Of a stretch of 64,000 nt of DNA, positions 8,618 through 17,524 are shown one piece after another. The notes beneath the pieces were generated by a model. That model had not been told where the DNA came from. It worked only from the letters and a program-made list of their open reading frames with translations, and did not search any database. The DNA lies in NCBI GenBank assembly GCA_041748555.1, contig JBGTDA010000230.1, positions 13,853-77,852 of the forward strand, in the 5' to 3' direction. How positions within the stretch are numbered: the first letter of the stretch is position 1; every line of letters begins with the position of its first letter. The stretch comes from Rhodonellum sp041748555 (GTDB lineage: Bacteria > Bacteroidota > Bacteroidia > Cytophagales > Cyclobacteriaceae). Made by a program: the position numbers and the translations under genes.

Positions 8618-9166
8618 TTAATCCATCCCGAGGAAATCAACTTCAAAAACCAAGACTGAATTGGCAGGAATACCGTCTATTGTTTCTGAATCCCTGTATC
8701 CATAGGGTGAAGGAATAATTAAAGTTGCTTTTGAACCACTCCTGAGCCTTTGAAATCCGATGTTGAAACCTTGAATAGCTGATGTAGAACCAACGGAAAA
8801 CTGAAATATCCGATAGTTTCTTGTTTCAACGTAAAGATCATTTTCCTTGGCAACAGCCTCAATGTTGGTATCAAAAACAGTTCCGTCAAGAAGGGAGCCT
8901 ATGAAATTTGTATAGACAACATTATTGGCTCTAGGTCTGGATCCTGTTCCTTCCTCCTGAACGATGATAACCACTCCACTGGGATCGTGTATTCTATAAA
9001 GACTGTCTATAGGAGCAGTTGCAAGAAATTCATCTATTTTAACTTTATCCTTTGCAAGATTTCCCTCAACGTCATAAACCGGGCCACCAAAGGGGTTTGG
9101 GGAATCACAGGATATGTTCATCAACAATAAAACACTCAAAACAGCTACTATACTTAACTTTTTCAT
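8618..9166 (-). CDS. FKBP-type peptidyl-prolyl isomerase lipoprotein (third of three)
   Basis: A 182-residue lipoprotein. The signal MKKLSIVAVLSVLLLMNISC places the lipidated Cys at residue 20 with a slightly unusual lipobox (NIS before Cys). The C-terminal 110 residues are an FKBP domain: VVYTNFIGSLLDGTVFDTN, IQGFNIGFQRLRSGSKATLIIPSPYGY, and final IPANSVLVFEVDFL. It would assist folding in the periplasm or at a membrane surface. It is the third of three tandem FKBP lipoprotein genes and ends the operon at a strong terminator. It resembles gliding protein GldI in layout, but a generic FKBP is equally possible. Confidence 0.85.
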   Translation of the reverse strand: MKKLSIVAVLSVLLLMNISCDSPNPFGGPVYDVEGNLAKDKVKIDEFLATAPIDSLYRIHDPSGVVIIVQEEGTGSRPRANNVVYTNFIGSLLDGTVFDTNIEAVAKENDLYVETRNYRIFQFSVGSTSAIQGFNIGFQRLRSGSKATLIIPSPYGYRDSETIDGIPANSVLVFEVDFLGMD

Positions 9167-9183
9167 TTATGCTTTTTATAAAC

Positions 9184-9717
9184 TTATTGACTGTTGATTT
9201 CCACTAAGTCTAATTCAAAAACCAATGCCGAATTCCTTGGAATACCGGGAATATCTTCAGATCCATAAGCATAAAGGGAAGGCATCAGCACTGTTGCCTT
9301 GTCTCCCATCTCCATTCTCGAAAGACCGAACTCGAATCCGGGAATTACCTGACCATAGCCATATCGAATTTCAAGCGGGTTGTATTCCCGATTGGCATTG
9401 TAGATGTTGTTGTCCCTTGCGACAGCTTCTAGGGAAGTATCGAAAACCGTTTTGTTCAAGAAGCTGCCTGTGTAATCTACCTTGAGTGTATCTCCGTTTT
9501 CCGGAAGAATTCCACTTCCGGACAGTTCCTGCCATATAATGACAATCCCTGTACCTGGATCCCTGAATTCTTTTACGGAGTCCAAGTCGTTTTCCTCCAG
9601 ATATTTTTCAATTGCCTTCAAATCATTCTCATGAATAATCTGAGTGTTTTCTTCATCAGAAACACATCCGGCAAATAACCCCAAGAATGCTAAAACAACC
9701 AGACTAAGCTTATTCAT
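9184..9717 (-). CDS. FKBP-type peptidyl-prolyl isomerase lipoprotein (second of three)
   Basis: A 177-residue lipoprotein with signal MNKLSLVVLAFLGLFAGC (lipidated Cys18). The single FKBP domain in the C-terminal two thirds shows LKVDYTGSFLNKTVFDTS, VIPGFEFGLSRMEMGDKATVLMPS and IPRNSALVFELDLVEI. All the segments forming the FKBP pocket are recognisable. It lies 5 bases after the first FKBP gene and 17 bases before the third. Sequence divergence from the flanking paralogues suggests old duplications rather than a recent one. Confidence 0.87.
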   Translation of the reverse strand: MNKLSLVVLAFLGLFAGCVSDEENTQIIHENDLKAIEKYLEENDLDSVKEFRDPGTGIVIIWQELSGSGILPENGDTLKVDYTGSFLNKTVFDTSLEAVARDNNIYNANREYNPLEIRYGYGQVIPGFEFGLSRMEMGDKATVLMPSLYAYGSEDIPGIPRNSALVFELDLVEINSQ

Positions 9718-9722
9718 ATGTC

Positions 9723-10661
9723 TTATTTTTGAACATCTGTGACTTCTATGTCGAAGATCAAAACAGAATTAGGTGGAATCAACGGACCGGATTGTCTTTC
9801 TCCATATCCTAATGGTGAAGGAATCAAAAATTTGGCTTTAGAACCGTTTTTCAATAAAGCGAGACCTTCATCCCAACCCTGAATAACTCCTCCCTCACCT
9901 ACAACAACCTCAATTGGACCATAACCGCCCGATTGGTCTCTCTGCTCGTTATACATGTTATTTTCTGTGGCCAATTCTTTATTACTGGTATCAAACAAAG
10001 TCCCGTCCACAAGATAACCTGCATAGTGGATAAAAGCCAAATCTCCGTTGTCGATTTCCTCTCCTGTGCCTTCTTCTTCAATGACGTAATACAGACCCGA
10101 TTCTGTCCTGGTTGCATCCAGATTATTTTTGTCTACGTAATCCTGAATAATCTGCGAATCAGTTTCCAACTGCTTTACAGATCCCTCAGCCTGTTTTTTC
10201 ATTTGAGCCTCCTGGAGAGCGGTAAAGTAAGCCTGTACACCCTGCTCATCCAAAACATCAATGACTCCGATTCTGATTTTAACATCTTCCTCTTGGGTCA
10301 GGAAAGGGGGCATATTCGACTCACCGAAAACCTTTGCCGCATTGGCTTCAAAAGCAATACTGTCACCCTTTTTGAGCCCCAAGAAAATCTCGTCCATGCC
10401 GTTTTGCTTTGGAGTTGAATCATTGTACATCAGGTAACCGGGCATCATTTGGTCATAGGTGGAAACAAATGTGGAATCATCCGCATTCTTTACCACTAGA
10501 TGATATAGAATGAACTCACCGTTTTTGGGGGAATCTTTGCCCTGTTTGATGTAGGTATATTCGATTCCATCTGTTGTGGTTTTGGTCTCATTACAAGAAA
10601 CCAAGCCTGTTACTGCCGCAAGCGTTGCGGCTGATAATATGATACTTTTAATTTTTTTCAT
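9723..10661 (-). CDS. FKBP-type peptidyl-prolyl isomerase lipoprotein, possibly two-domain (first of three)
   Basis: A 312-residue lipoprotein. The ATG at 10661 is chosen over a TTG two codons earlier because it gives a standard signal ending in GLVSC (Cys23). Residues about 190-312 form a canonical FKBP domain (AFIHYAGYLVDGTLFDTS, VIQGWDEGLALLKNGSKAKFLIPS, IPPNSVLIFDIEV). Residues about 35-135 look like a degenerate FKBP-like domain (LVVKNADDSTFVSTYD, EIFLGLKKGDSIAFEANAA). The start overlaps the end of nrnA by 14 bases. The nrnA-FKBP lipoprotein pairing recalls the gldI neighbourhood of gliding Bacteroidota; that link is from general knowledge and not proven here. Confidence 0.83.
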   Translation of the reverse strand: MKKIKSIILSAATLAAVTGLVSCNETKTTTDGIEYTYIKQGKDSPKNGEFILYHLVVKNADDSTFVSTYDQMMPGYLMYNDSTPKQNGMDEIFLGLKKGDSIAFEANAAKVFGESNMPPFLTQEEDVKIRIGVIDVLDEQGVQAYFTALQEAQMKKQAEGSVKQLETDSQIIQDYVDKNNLDATRTESGLYYVIEEEGTGEEIDNGDLAFIHYAGYLVDGTLFDTSNKELATENNMYNEQRDQSGGYGPIEVVVGEGGVIQGWDEGLALLKNGSKAKFLIPSPLGYGERQSGPLIPPNSVLIFDIEVTDVQK

Positions 10662-11688
10662 TGACAAGTTCTAATTGATTGAATATTGCGTGATGGTTTT
10701 CTTTAAGAAGTTTTTCAAATTTTTCTGTTGTTTCACTTAAGCTCAGCTGTGACTTTCCGCCGGCGGCATTTTTATGGCCTCCTCCTTCAAAGAACATCTC
10801 AGCAAATTTATTTATTGGCACTTCTTCCGTTGACCTGAAGGAAATCTTTACCCCATCTTCTCTTTCAGTGAAAAGGGCTGCGATTTTAATTCTGTCCAAA
10901 GAAAGTGCGTAATTCACCAAGCCTTCTGTATCTCCGGTTTGGGATTGGTATTTTCTAAGATCCTTTTTACTGATTGAAAAATAGGCAGTTTGTAGATCCT
11001 CCAGGATAGTAAGTCTTCTGGTAATGGCAAAACCAATAAACTTCAACCTGTTGATGCTATTGGTATCATAAATCAATCTTGATATTTTGGCATTGTCTGC
11101 TCCGAGTTCTATTAGTTCAGCCGTGACCAAATGAACATTTTTCGATGTATTTGGATGTTTGAATCCACCTGTATCTGTCATTATACCGGCATAAAGACAT
11201 TCGGCTATGTCAGCGTCTATGAGATTTTTGTCGCCCAATGCCACAATCAATTCATAAACCAATTCGCAGGTTGCAGCCGCCTGACAACTCAAATATTTGA
11301 AATCAGCAAAATCTTTTGGATCTTGATGATGGTCAATATTCACCTTATAAGCCTTGGAGTTGCTCACTGTTTCCTCCATATCTGCCAACCTGGTAAGGCT
11401 GGAAAAATCCAGACAAAAGATTATATCCGCATCATTGATTTTCTCCAAAGCTACAGGCTGCGTGGATTTTTTCTCAAAGTTTATCACTTCACTGTTACCT
11501 TTCATCCAATGAAGGAATGGTGGGTAATCGGATGGAGTAATCACATTAACTTCATGTCCCTTCTTTTTTAAGTAATTTGCCAATCCCAAGGACGAGCCCA
11601 ATGCATCAGCATCAGGCTTGTGATGAGTTGTTATTACGATTTTTTGGGGAGAGGAAATTTTATTTTTGAATGACTTCAATACTTGCAT
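10648..11688 (-). CDS. nrnA: DHH-family phosphoesterase, NrnA-like (oligoribonuclease / pAp phosphatase)
   Basis: A 346-residue DHH-DHHA1 protein. The motifs in order are HKPDADALGSS (residues about 22-32), DIIFCLDFSS (about 88), NIDHHQ (DHH motif, about 115) and TDTGGF (about 172). The C-terminal DHHA1 domain has the glycine-rich EGGGHKNAAGG. NrnA enzymes degrade nanoRNA and 3'-phosphoadenosine 5'-phosphate in the cytoplasm using Mn ions. It is the first gene of an operon with three FKBP lipoproteins, overlapping the next gene by 14 bases, and is divergent from ndk. Confidence 0.88.
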   Translation of the reverse strand: MQVLKSFKNKISSPQKIVITTHHKPDADALGSSLGLANYLKKKGHEVNVITPSDYPPFLHWMKGNSEVINFEKKSTQPVALEKINDADIIFCLDFSSLTRLADMEETVSNSKAYKVNIDHHQDPKDFADFKYLSCQAAATCELVYELIVALGDKNLIDADIAECLYAGIMTDTGGFKHPNTSKNVHLVTAELIELGADNAKISRLIYDTNSINRLKFIGFAITRRLTILEDLQTAYFSISKKDLRKYQSQTGDTEGLVNYALSLDRIKIAALFTEREDGVKISFRSTEEVPINKFAEMFFEGGGHKNAAGGKSQLSLSETTEKFEKLLKENHHAIFNQLELVNEKN

Positions 11689-11835
11689 TTTACCGCTTTA
11701 AGGTATTCACTAAGAATAACACAGTTTGCAAAGGTCAGGATAATTTTTTTAAATTCCCAATTATGCACGGATGGTAAACATTTAACCTAACGTGGAGAAT
11801 TTAAGTGCATTATTCGGAACTTGATTTATTTGACG

Positions 11836-11843
11836 TAATTTTG
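11836..11843 (+). promoter_or_regulatory. Bacteroidota -7 promoter box for ndk
   Basis: TAATTTTG matches TAnnTTTG exactly, 35 bases before the ndk ATG. No well-placed -33 TTG is obvious. Confidence 0.5.
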
Positions 11844-11878
11844 AATTTTAATTCAAACTTGATATAAACCTTTAAGTA

Positions 11879-12301
11879 ATGGCAGGTAAAAGAACATTCA
11901 CTATGATAAAACCGGACGCTTTCAGTGCCGGCAATTCCGGAGCAATCCTTAAAATGATTGAGGAAGCCGGGTTTTTAGTTGTAGCGATGAAAGCAACAAT
12001 ATTAACAACCGAGTTGGCAGGTAAATTTTATGAAGTGCATAAGGAAAGGCCCTTTTATGCAGATCTTTGCAAATATATGTCCTCCGGGCCCATTTTTGCG
12101 GCAATTCTAGAAAAGGAAAATGCAGTGGAGGATTTCAGGACGCTGATAGGGGCAACCAATCCGGAAAATGCGGCTGAGGGAACTATCAGAAAGATTTTTG
12201 CTACTTCCATCGAGGCAAATGCTGTCCATGGATCAGATTCGGATGAAAATGCTGAAATTGAAGGAAGCTTCTTTTTTAACCAATACGAAAGAGTCAGATA
12301 A
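11879..12301 (+). CDS. ndk: Nucleoside diphosphate kinase
   Basis: A 140-residue enzyme moving the gamma phosphate between nucleoside triphosphates and diphosphates. The N-terminal KRTFTMIKPDAF, the KERPFYADL loop and the phosphohistidine His117 in NAVHGSDS are all present, and the length is typical. It is cytoplasmic. It is a single-gene unit with its own promoter box and terminator, divergent from nrnA. Confidence 0.96.
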   Translation: MAGKRTFTMIKPDAFSAGNSGAILKMIEEAGFLVVAMKATILTTELAGKFYEVHKERPFYADLCKYMSSGPIFAAILEKENAVEDFRTLIGATNPENAAEGTIRKIFATSIEANAVHGSDSDENAEIEGSFFFNQYERVR

Positions 12302-12358
12302 CGAAAATGTGGAAATCTTCTGAATACATAAAGTCATTAAGTAGATTTTGAAAAATAG

Positions 12359-12390
12359 GCGGGTCGATATTAGTCGATCCGCTTTTTTTT
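12359..12390 (+). terminator. Intrinsic terminator after ndk
   Basis: GCGGGTCGA (12359-12367) pairs with TCGATCCGC (12374-12382), one G-U pair, 6-base loop. Eight T residues follow at 12383-12390. Confidence 0.85.
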
Positions 12391-12405
12391 ACAACTTTTT
12401 TCAAA

Positions 12406-13884
12406 CTACATTTTCGCACTGTAATTGGGTGCTTCCCTTGTTATGCTGATATCATGTGGATGTGACTCTTTGGCGCCGGCAGCGGTGATCTTCACAAACT
12501 TGCCGTTTCGCTGCAAGTCTAGGATGGACTTGGTGCCGCAATATCCCATTCCTGCCTGAAGACCGCCCACCAATTGATACAATACCTCAGAAACCAACCC
12601 CTTAAAAGCTACTCTGCCTACAATTCCCTCCGGAACCAATTTCTTGATATTATCTTCCGCATCCTGAAAATAGCGATCTTTTGAGCCTGATTCCATGGCT
12701 TCCAAAGATCCCATTCCTCTATAGGATTTGAATTTTCTTCCCTCAAAAATTATCATTTCCCCGGGTGCTTCTTCGGTACCTGCCAATAAGGAGCCTATCA
12801 TTATCGAACTTCCTCCCGCTGCTATTGCTTTTACCACATCACCTGAATATCTGATTCCTCCATCTGCAATTACAGGTACATTCATTCCTTTCAAAGCTTC
12901 TGCACATTCATAGACAGCAGAAAGTTGAGGTACTCCCACTCCTGCTATTACTCTGGTAGTACAGATACTTCCCGGCCCAACTCCCACCTTCACAGCGTCG
13001 GCACCTGCTTCGGCCAGAGCGATCGCTGCTTCAGGAGTAGCAATGTTTCCAACTATTACCTCCAGTTCCGGAAATGCCGCTTTTATTTTTTTGCAGGCTT
13101 CTATCACTCCTTTTGAATGACCGTGTGCAGTATCAATAGAAACGACATCCACGCCTGCGTTTTTCAATGCTTCTACTCTTTCCACAATATCGGGCGTGAC
13201 ACCCACTGCTGCTCCTACTCTCAATCTGCCGAATTCATCCTTACACGCATGGGGCTTATCCCTCCTTTTCAAAATATCTTTATAGGTAATCAAACCGATC
13301 AGTTTACTCTCATCATCGACAATCGGCAACTTTTCGATCTTGAACTCCTGAAGGATTTCTTCCGCCTGTTCCAAGGTAATTCCTGCCTTTGCGGTTATCA
13401 GGTTTTCCTTGGTCATTATCTCTTTGATATCACGGTTGGGATTTTTGATGAACCTTAGATCCCGATTGGTGATGATGCCCAAAAGGAGGCGGTTTTCATC
13501 CACTACCGGTATTCCCCCAATACGAAATTCATTCATAATGGATTGGGCGTCTTTTACCTTGGAATCAATGTGAAGCGTGATGGGATCCAGAATCATCCCC
13601 GATTGGGATCTTTTTACCTTTTTGACCTGAGCGGCTTGCTTCTCAATGGACATGTTTTTGTGAATAAAACCGAGTCCACCTTCCAGAGCTATGGCAATTG
13701 CCAATTCCGCTTCGGTAACAGTATCCATCGCTGCAGAAACCAAAGGAATATTGAGCCTGATTTTTTTTGTAAGTTGGGTGGAGGTGTTGGTGTCTCGGGG
13801 AAGTACTTCCGAGTATCCCGGAACTAAAAGCACGTCATCGTAAGTGAGTGCTTCAAAGAGGAATTTATCTGAGTTTCGATTCAT
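12406..13884 (-). CDS. guaB: Inosine-5'-monophosphate dehydrogenase
   Basis: A 492-residue enzyme oxidising IMP to XMP with NAD, the committed step of guanine nucleotide synthesis. The catalytic Cys308 is in GVGPGSICTTR. Two CBS domains occupy about residues 95-205, inserted in the TIM barrel. The flap and NAD-loop motifs (ADGGIRYSGD, GMGSLEAM) are intact. Full family length. It is a single gene, convergent with ndk and ending next to the ndk terminator. Confidence 0.97.
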   Translation of the reverse strand: MNRNSDKFLFEALTYDDVLLVPGYSEVLPRDTNTSTQLTKKIRLNIPLVSAAMDTVTEAELAIAIALEGGLGFIHKNMSIEKQAAQVKKVKRSQSGMILDPITLHIDSKVKDAQSIMNEFRIGGIPVVDENRLLLGIITNRDLRFIKNPNRDIKEIMTKENLITAKAGITLEQAEEILQEFKIEKLPIVDDESKLIGLITYKDILKRRDKPHACKDEFGRLRVGAAVGVTPDIVERVEALKNAGVDVVSIDTAHGHSKGVIEACKKIKAAFPELEVIVGNIATPEAAIALAEAGADAVKVGVGPGSICTTRVIAGVGVPQLSAVYECAEALKGMNVPVIADGGIRYSGDVVKAIAAGGSSIMIGSLLAGTEEAPGEMIIFEGRKFKSYRGMGSLEAMESGSKDRYFQDAEDNIKKLVPEGIVGRVAFKGLVSEVLYQLVGGLQAGMGYCGTKSILDLQRNGKFVKITAAGAKESHPHDISITREAPNYSAKM

Positions 13885-14071
13885 AGCAAATATTGGTTAG
13901 GTAACCCTATTTGCCCGTCAAAGATACAAACATTTTCAAATGGGAATCAACCCGATTCCAAAATAAATCAAAGGGTAAGAGAGAAAAAAGCAACAAAATG
14001 GAATTTTCTTTCGCCAATAATATTGAAAATAAAATTTCAGATGAAAACCTGAACAATGGATAGGTAGCTTT

Positions 14072-14788
14072 TTAAAAATCAAACAGTCCTTTTCCGGCCA
14101 ATGCATTCCATAGGGTTCCCGCTGAAAGCAATAGGTAAACCAAGGCAAATGCTGTGACAGGACCTGTGCCGGTTTTTGAAAACAAATATGCGAACAGTGG
14201 AACAGCCTGAAGTGCATGCAGACCAAAAAAGTGGAAAATCCTAAGGTCTCCGTAGGATTTGGCCCAGTTGAAAAAAAAGAGACCTTCCTGACCATCGGGA
14301 GCGCCAATAGTATGTCCCATATTTCCTACCATGAGGAAACCTTCCAGACTTGCGATTATAAAAATTATCATTCCCAGTCTGATCCCCCGCTTATAGCCAA
14401 CCGGTAAATGATGAACCTTGGAGAACAATAAAAATGCCCAAAAAACCATCAGTGTATTGATCACAATGGCTAAACCCATGATATTGAAAAGTGCCTCGTT
14501 CATACCGGAGCTGGTATTGAAATGGGATAATTCTCCCCTTGCGGCCTGACCGATGATGATTATTAATTCTATTCCCATCACCAAAATAATCACCCTATAA
14601 ATAATCCGAACTTTTTCTTTTTGAGGCAATTCAAAAAGAAACCAAGCCATAGTCCAGCTGAAGATGCCAATGGAAAGAAGAAATTTCAATGGTTTAATCC
14701 AAATATTGATGCCAAGAAGCATCCTGCCATCAAAAAAAGAAAATAATAAAAGAATCAAAACCCCAAAAAATTTAGCAGACCAAACCAA
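14072..14788 (-). CDS. Seven-helix membrane protein of unknown function
   Basis: A 238-residue protein almost wholly hydrophobic, with about seven membrane segments. A conserved-looking loop, GNMGHTIGAPDGQEGL, lies before helix 6 and FHFFGLHALQAVPLFAYL follows. I do not recognise the family. It is 47 bases downstream of an ABA4-like gene, so a shared operon is likely. The start is doubtful: in this frame only a TTG at 14788 is available. An ATG at 14819 in another frame reads MKYSEE and would join this protein if one A of the AAA at 14801-14803 were absent, giving MKYSEEQISGLVWSAKFF. Either a non-ATG start or a one-base frameshift is therefore present. Confidence 0.6.
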   Translation of the reverse strand: MVWSAKFFGVLILLLFSFFDGRMLLGINIWIKPLKFLLSIGIFSWTMAWFLFELPQKEKVRIIYRVIILVMGIELIIIIGQAARGELSHFNTSSGMNEALFNIMGLAIVINTLMVFWAFLLFSKVHHLPVGYKRGIRLGMIIFIIASLEGFLMVGNMGHTIGAPDGQEGLFFFNWAKSYGDLRIFHFFGLHALQAVPLFAYLFSKTGTGPVTAFALVYLLLSAGTLWNALAGKGLFDF

Positions 14789-14835
14789 GCCAGATATTTG
14801 TTTCTTCGGAATATTTCATTCACCAATTCCATAAA

Positions 14836-15267
14836 CTAGATGCTTTGAACCGGCGTTTTTGTTTTTACAGATCTCAAAATAAAATAAATGAGAAAACCGA
14901 TCGGTCCCAGCATGAACGTAAACAGCAAACAAGCCAACAATAACCATCGGTTGACTTTTATTAGCCAGGCATCCCTGCTGGTCCACATTCCTACAAATAG
15001 ATCAAAAGCTAAATAATGAATCCAACCCGCTAAAAGGGCTTCATCTTTTTCAAACAAAATTCTGACCTCTGCCAAACTTCCAAACCCTCCGTTCCCCCCA
15101 CTATAAAGTCCGACAGAGATAAAATAAAGATATATTAAAGCCAATATTATCAGAATACCGGAGAATAATAGCCTATATATCCATTCTTGGGAGTAAAAAA
15201 TGAATAGTGCTATCCAGCTGAATAAAGCCAAAGTACTAACAAAGCTAAAAACCGATTCTAAATTCAT
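14836..15267 (-). CDS. ABA4-like (DUF4281) membrane protein
   Basis: A 143-residue membrane protein with four hydrophobic segments. The hallmark is AGWIHYLAFDLFVGMWTSRDA (about residues 80-100), which matches ABA4-like proteins. The plant member ABA4 takes part in neoxanthin formation. In bacteria the role is unknown, though a link with carotenoids is plausible in pigmented Cytophagales. The ATG at 15267 is preferred to a GTG five codons upstream. It is followed closely by a second membrane protein gene. Confidence 0.75.
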   Translation of the reverse strand: MNLESVFSFVSTLALFSWIALFIFYSQEWIYRLLFSGILIILALIYLYFISVGLYSGGNGGFGSLAEVRILFEKDEALLAGWIHYLAFDLFVGMWTSRDAWLIKVNRWLLLACLLFTFMLGPIGFLIYFILRSVKTKTPVQSI

Positions 15268-15356
15268 GCCCCGTTTTTTCACCTAAAATAGTAAATAAAC
15301 GACGTTGTTTTTACGCCAAGAAGAAATTAGTAGTGTTTTTGGTCAAGCTTTTGACT

Positions 15357-16544
15357 TTATTTTTTCTTAAGCTTGGCAATATAAAAACCGTCAAATCCAC
15401 TTTCCTGAGCAAGCACCTTCTGATCTTCCATTAATTCAAACCCTTTGCCGTTTTCGCTGGACAGGAATTTTTCCACCTGATTTTGATTTTCAGAAGGCAA
15501 AATGCTGCAGGTGGCATAGATCAAAATCCCACCGGGTTTCAACATTGAAGGATACTGCTGTAGGATTTCCTCCTGGATAAGATTTATTTTTTCAATTGAT
15601 TCAGGACTGAGTTTCCATTTGGTATCAGGATTTCTTCTCAGTACTCCAATACCCGAACAAGGAACATCCAACAATAGCCTTTCGGAGGATTCCTTCAGTC
15701 TTTTGATGGTTTTGCTGCCTTCGATTGTTTTGGGTTCAATGATAGAAATACCGTTTCTTCTTGCTCGAAGCTTGGCATTTTGCAATTTCCACGCTTCTGT
15801 ATCCATAGCCAGGATCCGGCCTTTGTTTTCCATTAAAGCTGCCAGATGAAGGGATTTTCCTCCCGCTCCTGCACAGGCATCGATTACCCGCATTCCCGGC
15901 TCAACATCCAATGCCGCTGCGACCAATTGGGAAGAAGCATCCTGAATTTCAAAAAGCCCTTCTTTAAATGCCGGGTTTTTAAAAATATTCTGCCTTCTAG
16001 CTAAAACCAACGCGTCTTTGTAGCCTTTGGGTGCGTAGGATTCCACACCTTCAGCAGCAAGTCTGTTCATCAGATTTTCCCTGGTGATCTTCAGGGTATT
16101 TACCCGGATGACCACATCTGCCATCTGATTCAAGGTCTCGATTTCTGCCTCCCATTTTTCGCCTAACTGCTCTTGGCCCATAGTATCCATCCAATCCGGA
16201 ATGGATTGCAAAACGGCACGATCTGTAATCCGCTTATATTTTTCTTCAATCTTTTCTAAATCCATTCCTTTGAACTCCCTCCATTCCGGAAGTTCATTTC
16301 CCTGCATCACCCAATAGGTTCCAAAAAGATGGTAAAGGTCTTCAGAAGGACTTACTTCATTGATCAGTCTCCACCATCTTACCATTTCATAAATCGATTC
16401 GGCAATAAATCCGCGATCCCGCGCGCCCCATTTGGGATTGGAACGGAGGGTTCTCTCGATTACTTTATCGGCATATTTGTTCTGGTGGAATATTTGATCA
16501 ATTGCGGTGATAACGCCGTGGACGGTATTAGTGTGAAGCTTCAT
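15357..16544 (-). CDS. RsmB/NOP-family RNA (cytosine-5) methyltransferase
   Basis: A 395-residue SAM-dependent RNA m5C methyltransferase. SAM-binding VIDACAGAGGKSLHLAAL is near residues 220-237. Motif IV DVPCSGIGVLRRNPD carries the release/catalytic Cys and motif VI YATCSILPSEN carries the catalytic Cys. The N-terminal 150 residues have a short RsmB-type helical/PUA-like part but no full NusB domain. The target is probably 16S rRNA, but this family also modifies tRNA, so no RsmB symbol is given. Single minus-strand gene. Confidence 0.88.
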   Translation of the reverse strand: MKLHTNTVHGVITAIDQIFHQNKYADKVIERTLRSNPKWGARDRGFIAESIYEMVRWWRLINEVSPSEDLYHLFGTYWVMQGNELPEWREFKGMDLEKIEEKYKRITDRAVLQSIPDWMDTMGQEQLGEKWEAEIETLNQMADVVIRVNTLKITRENLMNRLAAEGVESYAPKGYKDALVLARRQNIFKNPAFKEGLFEIQDASSQLVAAALDVEPGMRVIDACAGAGGKSLHLAALMENKGRILAMDTEAWKLQNAKLRARRNGISIIEPKTIEGSKTIKRLKESSERLLLDVPCSGIGVLRRNPDTKWKLSPESIEKINLIQEEILQQYPSMLKPGGILIYATCSILPSENQNQVEKFLSSENGKGFELMEDQKVLAQESGFDGFYIAKLKKK

Positions 16545-16756
16545 GAATTTGATTTTTGCAGGTGCAAAGATAGTGATAAATTAAGAAGTCCTCTTTGGAA
16601 GATCTATATCTCAAACAGATTGTATCTCCATCCTCAAAAATTCAGCTTTGAGTGACCTTATTTATAATTTGATCGTTAATAATAGATTATTTCCCGGATG
16701 TGGCCGGAAAAGACTTATAATCTGAACCTTCATCCTTATAGCTTTATTATTTTATT

Positions 16757-17041
16757 ATGGGAGAAAAGAAATGTCCTTATTGTGGAAAGTGGTCAAAATG
16801 GACTACCGATTTACATGACGTCTGCGAACATTGTGGAATGCCTCTGGGTGGAAGGGATCTTGAATACAAAGAAATTCGCGAACAGGATAAAAAATCGAAT
16901 GAGGAGCAATGGATTTTTTACATTAGAGAAGAAGACAGTGATTTTGTGAAAAGCCTAAAAAAAATCGGTAATTTCTTTTATACCCTTTATTTGGCAATTA
17001 TTACTTTTTTGGCTTGGGTGGTGGCTGCACTTCCGGGATGA
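16757..17041 (+). CDS. Small zinc-ribbon protein with a C-terminal membrane helix
   Basis: A 94-residue protein. The N-terminus has two CxxC pairs (KCPYCGKW at 5-12 and CEHCGMP at 23-29), a zinc-ribbon pattern. An acidic middle follows, then one hydrophobic segment, FFYTLYLAIITFLAWVVAAL, near the end. No known family is recognised. Its stop overlaps the start of the next membrane protein gene (ATGA at 17038-17041), so the two are very likely co-translated. Confidence 0.7.
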   Translation: MGEKKCPYCGKWSKWTTDLHDVCEHCGMPLGGRDLEYKEIREQDKKSNEEQWIFYIREEDSDFVKSLKKIGNFFYTLYLAIITFLAWVVAALPG

Positions 17042-17400
17042 TGTCGGTATTTAAAAATCCTGTTTTCATCATTTCTTGCGTTCTGTTTTGGGTTAATCAA
17101 TTACTGGAAAAGATTTTCAACATTTTTATTCCATTTGCACATGCATACCTTGACGACCTCCTATCAATCCCGGTGATTTTAGGGATTACGCTACAGATCT
17201 TCAGATGGATTCACTCCCAAAAGGAGCATTTTGAATTTTCAAAAACACAACTTATTGTCGGAGTAGCATACATCACCTTTTTATTTGAGATCCTTTTGCC
17301 GATGTGGTCCCCGGTCTATACAGCCGATATATGGGATGTTTTATGCTATATGATCGGGGCTGTCATATTCTATAAATACATCAATTCCGGTTATAAATAA
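17038..17400 (+). CDS. Small four-helix membrane protein, unknown
   Basis: A 120-residue hydrophobic protein beginning MMSVFKNPVFIISC, with about four membrane segments. The family is not recognised with confidence. The ATG overlapping the stop of the zinc-ribbon gene is preferred to the upstream non-ATG start of the longer frame (MGGGCTSG), which is out of keeping with the membrane segment. Translational coupling with the zinc-ribbon protein suggests that they act together, possibly as a small membrane complex. Confidence 0.65.
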   Translation: MMSVFKNPVFIISCVLFWVNQLLEKIFNIFIPFAHAYLDDLLSIPVILGITLQIFRWIHSQKEHFEFSKTQLIVGVAYITFLFEILLPMWSPVYTADIWDVLCYMIGAVIFYKYINSGYK

Positions 17401-17524
17401 AGACAGAATATTTTTGAGGTTTAGTTAAAGTATCGCAGTATTTAAAAAGCAAAAAGTTTTTTAGGATTTGGAAGGAAACAATCAAAAAGAACGGAAAAGC
17501 AGCTGTCCATCCCTTATATTGTTG

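Noticed and set aside
9933..10418. 161-codon plus-strand frame opposite the first FKBP gene
   Set aside because: It is fully covered by a well-supported FKBP lipoprotein gene on the other strand.
11131..11571. 146-codon frame opposite nrnA
   Set aside because: Covered by nrnA with all DHH motifs on the minus strand.
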